NCBI GenBank assembly: GCA_039932095.1
Contig: JBDTQR010000221.1
Location: 1-7,059 of the forward strand
Length of the DNA: 7,059 bases
Origin: Stagnihabitans sp039932095
GTDB lineage: Bacteria; Pseudomonadota; Alphaproteobacteria; Rhodobacterales; Rhodobacteraceae
Direction: 5' to 3'
Below, one piece after another: positions 1 through 5,205 of the stretch (positions are counted from its first letter, which is position 1; each line of letters opens with the position of its first letter). The position numbers and the translations under genes were made by a program. A model generated the notes under the pieces. That model saw only the letters and a list, made by a program, of their open reading frames with translations, did no database searches and had not been told where the DNA came from.

Positions 1-2130
1 CCGAACGGGCTTTTGATCGTCGGCAACGCCGGCTCCGGTGTCGTGACCGTCCAAGATGGTGGAGCCCTGTCGGTGATCAACGGCACCTTGCTCGGCTTGA
101 AAGCGGGATCCACTGGCACCGCGACCTTGACAGGCGCCGGGTCGACATGGCTCGCCGGGGGGCTCACGGTCGGTTCGGCCGGCGAGGGCAGCATTACCGT
201 GCAAGATGGCGGCGTCTTGACCACGACCTTTGGTTCGTTCATCGGCCTGGATGACGCGGTGAACGACGCCCATGGCACCGGCAGCGTCACGATCGAAGCC
301 GGCGGGACGCTCACCGCATTGACGTCGCTGGGCATCGGTTCGCTTGGCACGTTCCTGGTGAACGGCGGCACAGCGTCCGCTGACGCCATCACGCTGTCCG
401 GCGGAACCATCGTAGTCTCTAACACCGGCAGCTTGACGGCCAAGACCGTGACGATGGCCGGGGGAGTGATCAATGTCTCGAATGGTGGCGAACGCGTTGA
501 CGGTCCGGGGGTGATCGCGGGCGCCGCCGGGCTGGCGACCCGCACTTTCACCCAAATGGGCGGCGTCAATACCATCTCGGGATTCGGCGCTGCACTGGAG
601 GTCGGCGTGGCAGGCGGGGGCTCTTATCACCTGATCCACGGCAAACTGACCGCCCCGCGCGAGATGATCGGCGAGACCGGCCATGGCAGTTTCATTCAAA
701 CCGGCGGCATCAACACCATGGCCGCCGGGCTGTTGAAGATTGGGAGCGATCCGGGTGGCATCGGGACCTATTCGCTGGCCATTGGCGCGGTCAGGGCGCT
801 GCATGAGGTGGTGGGCGGTGCCGGAACCGGGACTTTTGTGCAGCACAGCGGCAGCAATACTGTCGCGGGCCCCGGCGCGACGCTGGAGGTCGGCGTTTCC
901 GGTGATGGCACCTTTCGGTTGATGCATGGCACCCTGACGGCCAAGCGAGAGGTGGTCGGTGAGACCGGCATGGGCGTCTTTGTGCAGACGGGTGGCACCA
1001 ACTCTCTGACCGCTGGCGTACTGGATCTGGGGACCAAGACCGGCGGCAGCGGAAGCTATACCCTCAAGTTGGGCAAGATCACCGCTGTGGGCGAGGTGGT
1101 TGGCGATGCGGGGACCGGACTCTTTGCACAAACTGGCGGCACCAATACACTGACTGGCGATCTGGTGATCGGGAAGGCGGCGGGTGGCACGGGCAGCTAT
1201 GATCTGACCGGCGGCAGTCTGTCGATCAAGGATGCCACCGGCACGACACATACCCTGTCGCTGGGGCTGAATGCGACCGCGATCGGCGAGATGACCATCG
1301 CCACTGCCGAGGTCACCACCCCGTTTCTGCATCTTGGCCACGGAGATCTGACGCTGAAGACCGGCGGCGTGCTGCGCGTGCTGCATCAAGTGCAGATCGA
1401 CAGCGGCAGCACGCTGGACGCCACCAACGGTGCTGTGGCAATCGGCAAGGTCAAGACACCGGCGGCCGATCTGATCATCGTGGGCGCCCAGGGTGTGCTT
1501 GAGGGTGCAGGGACCATCGCCGGCGACCTGCGCGATGGCCTGACCGGGACCGTGCGTGCTCAGGACGGGACGCTGACGCTGACAGGCGATCTCTCTGGTC
1601 CCGGCAAACTGCAGATTGCCGATGGGGGTATCCTCGATCTGCGTGGCAACGACGCCCTGGATATCAATTTCCTTGGACCCGCCGGGGTATTGCGGATCGG
1701 GAAGACGGCTACGGTCAGCGGCACCGTTGGCCAGCTTGCAGTGGGCGACGTGATCGACCTTGCCGGTGTAACCGCAACCCACACGGCGCGGGTCGGAAGC
1801 AACCTGACGGTGACCGAAAGCGACGGCAGCAAACTGATCCTGCATGTCGCGGGCGCGCTGGCTGGCACCCGTTTCGCGATTTCAAGCGATGGCGCCGGGG
1901 GGAGCAACCTGACCTTGACCGCGTCTGCGCTGCAGTCCGACCATTTTGCCTTCGCTCCTGCGGTCCATCCTGCCGGATCAGCGGAATTGATGGGCGATCA
2001 TTGCCCAGGGATCGAAGCTGTCGCGGTAGTGGAACTATCAGAGTTGCTAAAACCGAATATCTTTGGTTTCGAAAGTTCGGATCATGCTGTTCAGGTCAAT
2101 ATTCTGATCCAAGAGGGTTTGTATCTTTGA
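1..2130 (+). CDS. Beta-helix/autotransporter-type repeat protein, 3' part (5' end outside window)
   Basis: The reading frame is open from base 1, so the true start lies upstream; the TTG at 13 is only the first possible start codon inside the window. About 709 residues are visible. They are rich in Gly, Thr, Ala, Ser and Val with almost no Cys, as expected of a right-handed beta-helix passenger domain of a surface or secreted protein. The first part has AIDA-like motifs (VQDGGALSV, TLTGAGSTW, VGSAGEGSITVQDGG). The middle has 48-residue repeats of the form TFxQxGGxNT...GxGSYxL...VGxxGxG. A terminal module with GDVIDLAGVTAT and SSDGAGGSNLTLT resembles the C-terminal modules of large alphaproteobacterial beta-repeat proteins. 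No autotransporter beta-barrel and no terminal aromatic residue follow, so secretion by a route other than classical type Va, or a lost C-terminus, is possible. From about 1930 the composition changes (SDHFAFAPAV onwards); the last 65 residues look unlike the rest and may be a family tail or a scar. Adhesin is a guess. Confidence 0.8.
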   Translation, partial: PNGLLIVGNAGSGVVTVQDGGALSVINGTLLGLKAGSTGTATLTGAGSTWLAGGLTVGSAGEGSITVQDGGVLTTTFGSFIGLDDAVNDAHGTGSVTIEAGGTLTALTSLGIGSLGTFLVNGGTASADAITLSGGTIVVSNTGSLTAKTVTMAGGVINVSNGGERVDGPGVIAGAAGLATRTFTQMGGVNTISGFGAALEVGVAGGGSYHLIHGKLTAPREMIGETGHGSFIQTGGINTMAAGLLKIGSDPGGIGTYSLAIGAVRALHEVVGGAGTGTFVQHSGSNTVAGPGATLEVGVSGDGTFRLMHGTLTAKREVVGETGMGVFVQTGGTNSLTAGVLDLGTKTGGSGSYTLKLGKITAVGEVVGDAGTGLFAQTGGTNTLTGDLVIGKAAGGTGSYDLTGGSLSIKDATGTTHTLSLGLNATAIGEMTIATAEVTTPFLHLGHGDLTLKTGGVLRVLHQVQIDSGSTLDATNGAVAIGKVKTPAADLIIVGAQGVLEGAGTIAGDLRDGLTGTVRAQDGTLTLTGDLSGPGKLQIADGGILDLRGNDALDINFLGPAGVLRIGKTATVSGTVGQLAVGDVIDLAGVTATHTARVGSNLTVTESDGSKLILHVAGALAGTRFAISSDGAGGSNLTLTASALQSDHFAFAPAVHPAGSAELMGDHCPGIEAVAVVELSELLKPNIFGFESSDHAVQVNILIQEGLYL
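544..1230 (+). repeat. Tandem 144-bp (48-residue) coding repeats, four full units plus one partial
   Basis: Units begin at 544, 688, 832, 976 and 1120, each exactly 144 bases apart; the fifth is incomplete and diverges after about 1230. Each unit starts with an aromatic-Gln motif (TFTQMGGVNT, SFIQTGGINT, TFVQHSGSNT, VFVQTGGTNS, LFAQTGGTNT), has GGxGSYxL near residue 27 and ends VGExGxG. Units 1 and 3 share LEVG and HGxLTAxRE and are more alike than neighbouring units, as are 2 and 4 to a lesser degree. This gives a 288-bp higher-order repeat. Each unit probably adds a fixed number of beta-helix rungs. Confidence 0.85.
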
Positions 2131-2401
2131 CGGGCGTCACTACCGAACCGCTGCCCGAAGTCTGTCAGAAGTTCTCGCCTTTGGGTTCGTCCAAGGCGGA
2201 GGACGACGTCAGTTCCTGACGACCGGGGATTTGAACGGCCGGTTCAACGTTCGAAGTTCCTATATTTGCATACGCAGCGAATGACCGCTTTCCGCCAGGA
2301 ATGCGTGCACTACATCAAAAAAGGCTATGTCTTTTACGTTCAGATAGGCGCCCATCGTGTCAATCTGATTGTAGGCTCGAGCCGGATGGGCAACGAATAC
2401 G
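2131..2401. other. Gap with no confidently assigned gene
   Basis: Short open frames exist on both strands here, for example a 65-codon plus-strand frame from a TTG at 2266 and a minus-strand frame ending at 2260. None has a convincing ribosome binding site or a family signature I recognise. I see no clear hairpin terminator after the beta-repeat gene at 2130. A short stretch near 2228-2240 resembles a tRNA T-loop but has no matching stem. Confidence 0.4.
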
Positions 2402-2611
2402 TCAGGAACGACCCGGATCAGAATCGTGCTGACAATCTTCTGTCGCTTCCTGAGTGCCCATGATCATCGACAGCGGCGGCTTGATCCCGGTGGGTTCAAG
2501 CACCCACGCCAATGCCTGCTGTGCGGCGTACAGCGCGTCGTAACCTAGCGATTCAGCGTTACGGGACAAAGCAGCAGAAATACGGTCGAGTTCGCGTTGT
2601 ATAAAGCCCAT
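2402..2611 (-). CDS. Small conserved-type hypothetical protein (69 aa)
   Basis: The frame begins MGFIQRELDRISAAL and continues through ALYAAQQALAWVLEPTG, an amphipathic, helix-rich, soluble-looking protein with no signal peptide or membrane segment. Two ATG codons lie side by side (2614 and 2611). The purine-rich GGGGG at 2617-2621 is only 2 bases from the first but 5 from the second, so the start at 2611 is preferred. The helical core has the look of a small conserved proteobacterial protein of unknown role, but I cannot name the family. The gene stands alone. It is preceded within 15-60 bases by a cluster of palindromic sites, which suggests tight transcriptional control. The last 15 or so residues (CQHDSDPGRS) look less structured. 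Codon use fits the GC-rich host. Confidence 0.6.
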   Translation of the reverse strand: MGFIQRELDRISAALSRNAESLGYDALYAAQQALAWVLEPTGIKPPLSMIMGTQEATEDCQHDSDPGRS

Positions 2612-2624
2612 CATAGCCCCCTAT

Positions 2625-2671
2625 CATGAGGTACAAAGATACCCCATGACATGAGGTATCACAATACCTCA
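2625..2671 (-). promoter_or_regulatory. Cluster of overlapping palindromic operator-like sites upstream of the 69-aa gene
   Basis: Four copies of one half-site alternate in orientation: ATGAGGTAC (2626-2634), ATACCCCAT (2639-2647), ATGAGGTAT (2651-2659) and ATACCTCA (2664-2671). They form a 23-bp near-perfect palindrome at 2638-2660 (11 arm positions, one mismatch, centre at 2649) and an 8-bp perfect inverted repeat TGAGGTAT/ATACCTCA with a 4-base spacer at 2652-2671. A third imperfect palindrome, 2625-2648, overlaps the first. The cluster lies immediately 5' of the small gene's ribosome binding site, where a repressor would block transcription. The binding protein is unknown. Confidence 0.55.
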
Positions 2672-2776
2672 CTTCTTGGCTGACTTGTCGTCTTTGGGCG
2701 GCGCGGGCTTCTTTCTGTCAACATCGGAATGCGGACATCTGGCCCCGCAGCAGCAGTACGAGTCATGGTATGAATT
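2669..2776 (-). pseudogene. Cysteine-rich small protein remnant, 3' end only
   Basis: A minus-strand frame of 35 codons lies between stop codons at 2779-2777 and 2671-2669. It reads YCCCGARCPHSD followed by a Lys/Pro/Asp-rich tail (DRKKPAPPKDDKSAKK). A CCC-x3-C-P-H cluster with a charged tail looks like a small metal-binding or zinc-ribbon-like protein rather than chance sequence, but no start codon lies in this frame. I therefore read it as the surviving 3' end of a truncated gene. Its TGA overlaps the outer arm of the operator cluster of the next gene. The family is not recognised, and a chance frame cannot be excluded. Confidence 0.3.
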
Positions 2777-2823
2777 TCACAAAGCCCGGCGCCAATCCGT
2801 CTAGCAAAGGCCCCGAGGCATGG
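2770..2823 (+). pseudogene. Possible 5' end of a cupin-domain protein gene, cut after 18 codons
   Basis: From the ATG at 2770 the frame reads MNFTKPGANPSSKGPEAW. This resembles the N-terminus of small cupin proteins, which often carry a GP-x-x-WF-T-G segment before the barrel. The resemblance stops right after the Trp: the following codons read LARAGIRR and not the expected Phe-Thr-Gly, so the rest of the gene appears to have been replaced at about 2823. There is no strong ribosome binding site. This is a memory-based family match on 18 residues and should be treated as tentative. Confidence 0.25.
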
Positions 2824-2898
2824 TTGGCTCGCGCTGGTATCAGGCGGCTCTGCGGCAAAAGGCTGGTCGCATCACCGCCGCTGCCAAGACACATGAGG
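2824..2898. other. Unassigned left flank of the IS3-family element
   Basis: A short plus-strand frame (WYQAALRQKAGRITAAAKTH) crosses this stretch and runs on into the IS end. It looks protein-like (amphipathic, Ala/Arg/Lys) but I cannot assign it. It does not resemble the IS5-type transposase that flanks the other side of the IS3 element, so the two sides of the insertion do not match. Confidence 0.3.
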
Positions 2899-2963
2899 TG
2901 TTGATTTGCACCCAGAAGTGACCCAGTTGTGGAGTGAACCCGGCGGGCTGGACCAGAGGAGGC
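2899..2963 (+). repeat. IS3-family terminal inverted repeat, end next to orfB
   Basis: It begins TGTTGATTTGCAC and includes TGACCCAGTT, TGGAGTGAA and GCGGGCT. It pairs with 4163-4227 in inverted orientation. It ends 9 bases before the orfB stop codon. Confidence 0.8.
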
Positions 2964-2971
2964 CAACCAAA

Positions 2972-3757
2972 CTAAGCCGCCTTCCGAGCGAATAGGGTTT
3001 CGAATTCCTCGGGGGTTTTGTAGCCTAGGGCTGAGTGTAGTCTCTTCGAGTTGTAGACCTGCTCAATGAACCTCGGCAAGCGCGCCGCCAAGTCGGCGAA
3101 GGTCTCGTATCCGGCCCTGTAGACTTCCAGCGTCTTCATGAAGCTTTCCGCCTGCGCGTTGTGGTAGGGGTTCCCGACGCCGATAATCGAGCCGCGCAGG
3201 CCTGCGGCCTGAAGGGCGTCCCGATAGGCCTGGGATGCGTATTGGGCGCCTCTATCCGTATGATGAATGCAGCCCTCGGGCGGGGTTCTGTTCGCCACGG
3301 CCGAGCGCAGGGCGGCAAGTGCCAAGGGTGTATCCAGGTGCTGCGACAACGCATACCCGATGGCCTTGCGACTGCAGGCGTCCAAGATGACCGCCAGGTA
3401 GCAAAACCCTGCCACGACCCGGATGTAGGTGAAGTCTGCGACCCAAACCCTGTCCGGGTAATCCGGGATAATGTTGCGGCAAAGGTTCGGGAAGATTGGG
3501 GAATCATGCCGGCTGTCGGTCGTTCGGACAGAGCGCCTGCGGGGCTTGATGCTGAGTCCCGCCAACCGCATAAGGCGTGCTATCCTCTTGTGATTGACCA
3601 CAAGTCCCTGCCGAGAAAGCTCGTGGGTCACGCGGCGGTAGCCGTAGCAGGGCAGTTCGTCCTGGATGTCTTCGATTATTGCCGTGAGTTCGGCTTCGGT
3701 CAGTCCTTCGGCCTTGGCGGCGGGGAGTTAATAACATGTGCTGCGCGGCAGGTTCAT
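2972..3757 (-). pseudogene. IS3-family transposase orfB, interrupted by an in-frame TAA
   Basis: This is the catalytic half of an IS3 transposase. The family start ATG at 3757 overlaps the orfA stop (ATGA) and is followed by MNLPRSTCY, then TAA at 3730-3728, after which the same frame continues LPAAKAEGL and runs unbroken to 2972. The longest uninterrupted piece starts from a GTG at 3631 (219 aa). Counting from that GTG, an HTH_21-like segment lies at about 13-35 (NHKRIARLMRLAGLSIKPRR). The catalytic triad is D66 (WVADFTYI), D126 (HTDRG) and E162 (NAQAESF), with the family's 35-residue D-to-E spacing. The catalytic core is therefore preserved but separated from its upstream region. The TAA would also stop an OrfAB fusion made by frameshifting, because it lies downstream of the slip site. 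A partial protein from the GTG, lacking orfA's DNA-binding domain, is possible but unlikely to be active. Confidence 0.88.
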
Positions 3758-4119
3758 GGCTTTGCACCCCCGCCTGATAGAGCCGGCCCGGGGCCGCTGA
3801 TGACGCAAGGTCTCTCGCTGCCGGTCGCGGTCGGCATCCGTGGTGTTTTTTTGGCAAGATCCAGCTCCATCGTGAGTTGGCCAACCTTGCGTTCCAGCGC
3901 GGCGATCCGGGTTTCATATTCGACAACGACGCTTGCCTCCGCCTCTTCATCATTCAGTTCGCCCCGGTCGAACTGGGTCAGCAAAAGCTGGATGAGGTTA
4001 GCCGAGATGTTATGGCTGCGTTGTGCATCGCGCCGACCGATGACGCCCGCCCGGATATCCTGGCAGAGCTGCAGCTTGAAAGGTGTCGAATGGCGACGGT
4101 ATGGACCACGTGACGACAT
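3754..4119 (-). CDS. IS3-family transposase orfA (121 aa)
   Basis: OrfA supplies the DNA-binding and oligomerisation part of IS3 transposases. An N-terminal helix-turn-helix region lies at about residues 8-55 (YRRHSTPFKL, then RRDAQRSHNISANLIQL). A leucine-zipper-like helix follows at about 68-90 (YETRIAALERKVGQLTMELD). The start ATG at 4119 has the good ribosome binding site GGAGAAGGATC directly upstream. A run of seven A on the coding strand (3852-3846) lies in frame as AAA AAA A. A -1 slip there opens exactly the orfB frame without a stop down to 3731, as in the programmed frameshifting known for IS3 elements. The residue after LIQL is Leu (TTG) where, from memory, relatives carry Trp (TGG) in the recognition-helix region; this may be a second disabling change. 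The TGA overlaps the orfB ATG. Confidence 0.85.
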   Translation of the reverse strand: MSSRGPYRRHSTPFKLQLCQDIRAGVIGRRDAQRSHNISANLIQLLLTQFDRGELNDEEAEASVVVEYETRIAALERKVGQLTMELDLAKKTPRMPTATGSERPCVISGPGPALSGGGAKP

Positions 4120-4162
4120 GATCCTTCTCCAAACAAGGCCTGTCCAGCGTATCAGATCTTCA

Positions 4163-4227
4163 GCGTCCTGTGGTCTAGCCCGCGGGATTCACTCCAAAAC
4201 CGGATCAGTTCTGAGTGAAAGTCAACA
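4163..4227 (-). repeat. IS3-family terminal inverted repeat, end next to orfA
   Basis: Read on the minus strand from 4227 it begins TGTTGACTTTCACTCAG and includes TGATCCGGTT, TGGAGTGAA and GCGGGCT. It is the partner of 2899-2963. The orfA start lies 44 bases inside it. Confidence 0.8.
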
Positions 4228-4230
4228 CTG

Positions 4231-4380
4231 GTCGAAGCCAAGATGCGCTGCTTCAAGCTACTCGGCGAGCGCGTCATGTCACGCGACATCGACAGGCAGG
4301 TCGCCGAACTTCAGATCAAGGCCGCAATCTTCTACCGCTTCACCGCCATTGCAATTCCCCTCACCCAGCAGGCGGGATAG
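4231..4380 (+). pseudogene. IS5-family transposase, C-terminal 49 residues
   Basis: The frame reads VEAKMRCFKLLGERVMSRD, then DRQVAELQIKAAIFYRFT, ending at TAG 4378-4380. This matches the C-terminal end of DDE transposases of the IS5 family (the E of EAKMR belongs to the conserved catalytic Y-R-E-type region). The preceding CTG at 4228 would supply the Leu usually found before VEAKM, so family coding sequence resumes at the first base after the IS3 element. The N-terminal and central parts with the first two catalytic aspartates are missing, so no function is expected. Confidence 0.85.
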
Positions 4381-4413
4381 GTCTGTCTATGGAAAGGGAT
4401 AATCCGGCCTTCA

Positions 4414-4434
4414 GGGGATTTGTGCAACAAAGCC
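4414..4434 (+). repeat. IS5-family terminal inverted repeat (right end)
   Basis: On the minus strand it reads GGCTTTGTTGCACAAATC, the known terminal pattern of IS903/IS5-like elements. It marks the outer boundary of the remnant at 4434. Confidence 0.75.
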
Positions 4435-4444
4435 GAACTGAGCC

Positions 4445-4462
4445 AAAATGCTCGTCCGAGCA
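4445..4462 (-). terminator. Rho-independent terminator for the HrgC-like gene
   Basis: On the minus strand TGCTCG (4462-4457) and CGAGCA (4454-4449) form a perfect 6-bp stem around a very short loop, which opens to a 5-bp stem with a 4-base loop. TTTT follows at 4448-4445. It starts 9 bases after the stop codon of the gene at 4471-4785. Confidence 0.65.
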
Positions 4463-4470
4463 ATCCTCAA

Positions 4471-4785
4471 TTACGTTGGCAGCTGAGGAATTTTCCGGCC
4501 TATTTTTTGCGTCAAAAAGTGAAGATCTTGGGATGCGCTGGTTGCCTTAAACCCCTCCCCAATCAAATGCTTGATATAAATCTTGTTGTAGATAAAAGCA
4601 AAAACGAAGCCAGAAATTCCAAAGGTGATTGGACCAAGCATGAACATTACTACGGCCATCAGCCAATCGCCGCGCAATAATGCCGGAAAAAAGCCAAAAA
4701 ATAGTGATGTCCAGGAAAATCCGACAGGAGCTTCTTTGATGCGCCCAGATTGCGGGTGTTCGAAGTAGATTTTTGCGTATGCCAA
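4471..4785 (-). CDS. HrgC-like small inner-membrane protein (104 aa)
   Basis: The protein reads MAYAKIYFEHPQSGRIKEAP, then a GFSWTSLFFGFFPALLRGDW motif and a hydrophobic stretch. Two likely membrane segments lie at about 23-38 and 42-67, followed by YNKIYIKHLIGEGF and a soluble tail. The W-x3-FFGFFPALLRGDW arrangement is typical of small membrane proteins annotated as HrgC-like or DUF2628-related; their biochemical role is unknown. The start is a TTG: no ATG or GTG precedes it in frame after a stop, and AGAGG lies 7 bases upstream. The ATG at 4792 is in another frame. The gene is more AT-rich than its surroundings (many AAA, ATA and TTT codons), suggesting recent acquisition. It has its own terminator, sits 80 bases downstream of a methyltransferase remnant in the same direction, and is bracketed by IS5-family ends. 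It looks intact. Confidence 0.75.
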   Translation of the reverse strand: MAYAKIYFEHPQSGRIKEAPVGFSWTSLFFGFFPALLRGDWLMAVVMFMLGPITFGISGFVFAFIYNKIYIKHLIGEGFKATSASQDLHFLTQKIGRKIPQLPT

Positions 4786-4792
4786 CTTGCAT

Positions 4793-4798
4793 CCTCTT
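4793..4798 (-). promoter_or_regulatory. Ribosome binding site that fixes the TTG start of the HrgC-like gene
   Basis: The minus strand reads AGAGG, then ATGCAAG, then TTG. The 7-base spacing to TTG 4785 supports that start. The ATG inside the spacer is too close to the site and opens a different frame. Confidence 0.6.
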
Positions 4799-4865
4799 TG
4801 AATCTTGCTTTATTGCGGTGGATAGAATTTGATTGTGACAACAGTTTGTTGAGACGAAGCCGCCT

Positions 4866-5148
4866 TTAAGTTAAATTGCGACGATATTCCGCCGTCCTCC
4901 CCGTCGCCATCTTCCACCGCCGAGCAGCGTCGTCACAATAAACCTGGTTCAACTCCATCGCGAAACGGCGCCGTCCAGTGCGTTCAGCGGCGACGTTCTG
5001 GGTGCTGGAGCAGCAGAACGGTTCATAGATGGGGTCACCGGGGTCACCGGGATCGCTGAACGCCGTCAGCGCGGCTTTGACCAGTCCCATCGGGAACACC
5101 GCTGGGGGCAATCCGGCAGAGCCCATCCCGCCGTTGCGGCGCATGATG
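4866..5148 (-). pseudogene. DNA methyltransferase (N4/N6-MTase type), C-terminal fragment
   Basis: The frame reads FPMGLVKAALTAFSDPGD, then PIYEPFCCSSTQNVAAERTG, then RRFAMELNQVYCDDAARRW. This is the C-terminal SAM-binding part of site-specific DNA methyltransferases, where a D/E-P-F-x-G-S-G-T motif is followed by AAE-x-TGR and E-x-x-x-x-Y-x-D-x-A-x-x-RW. Here the motif is EPFCCSST: both conserved glycines are replaced (C and S), which should harm SAM binding. A 9-bp tandem duplication just before it adds Pro-Gly-Asp. The catalytic DPPY-type motif and target-recognition region are absent. The 5' side ends at 5148, exactly where the IS5-family terminal repeat begins, so the gene was cut by that insertion. 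The residues at about 5097-5148 (SAGLPPAV) may still belong to the gene. No activity is expected. Confidence 0.72.
5031..5048 (+). repeat. 9-bp tandem duplication inside the methyltransferase remnant
   Basis: GGGGTCACC occurs twice in direct succession (5031-5039 and 5040-5048). On the coding strand it inserts an extra Pro-Gly-Asp (DPGDPGDP) just upstream of the SAM-binding motif. It looks like replication slippage in a gene no longer under selection. Confidence 0.8.
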
Positions 5149-5171
5149 GGCGTTGTCGCAAAACTCACGCC
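5149..5171 (-). repeat. IS5-family terminal inverted repeat of the second remnant
   Basis: The plus strand reads GGCGTTGTCGCAAAACTCAC. It forms the junction with the methyltransferase fragment and faces the first remnant's repeat at 4414-4434 across a 714-bp island. Confidence 0.7.
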
Positions 5172-5205
5172 TAAGGCATGACTTCCCCTTTCCACGCTGA
5201 CAACA

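Larger units (their letters stand above)
2899..4227 (-). mobile_element. IS3-family insertion sequence, 1329 bp, transposase disrupted
   Basis: The element has the IS3 plan: overlapping orfA and orfB on the minus strand, a DDE transposase in orfB, and terminal inverted repeats starting TGTTGA. The two ends (2899-2963 and 4163-4227) match at about 53 of 65 positions by hand count. The outermost ends could instead be the TGA at 2919 and TCA at 4207, which would give 1289 bp, but the inverted similarity plainly continues outward to 2899/4227. No direct target duplication is visible (TGAGG on the left, CTGGT on the right). The right end abuts IS5-family transposase coding sequence and the left end does not, implying that one flank was lost or exchanged after insertion. 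The in-frame TAA in orfB suggests the copy cannot transpose by itself. Confidence 0.88.
4228..4434 (+). mobile_element. IS5-family element remnant, 3' end only
   Basis: It consists of the last 49 codons of an IS5-family transposase, a short untranslated tail, and the right terminal repeat. The 5' part of the element is absent: the IS3-family element begins at the exact base where this piece starts. It is in opposite orientation to the second IS5-family remnant at 5149-5486 and belongs to the same broad type. It is not a duplicate, because only blocks of the protein match. Confidence 0.8.

Noticed and set aside
2226..2250. tRNA-like T-loop (GTTCAAATC on the minus strand)
   Set aside because: The bases on either side do not form the 5-bp T-stem, and no acceptor or anticodon arms are found nearby.
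2266..2463. Plus-strand frame of 65 codons starting from TTG
   Set aside because: It has no ribosome binding site and overlaps the opposite-strand 69-aa gene, which has better start signals. It has no recognisable motif.
2763..2966. Minus-strand frame of 67 codons crossing the IS3 end
   Set aside because: It spans the IS junction and contains IS terminal repeat sequence, with no family resemblance.
3161..4402. Long plus-strand open frame (413 codons)
   Set aside because: It is antisense to the IS3 orfA and orfB, crosses the IS boundary into the IS5 remnant, and has no protein-like motifs. It is a shadow of GC-rich coding on the other strand.
4839..4851. Small palindrome CAACAGTTTGTTG upstream of the HrgC-like gene
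   Set aside because: Five-base arms with a 3-base spacer are too short to support an operator on their own, and no clear -35/-10 pair with normal spacing could be placed around it.
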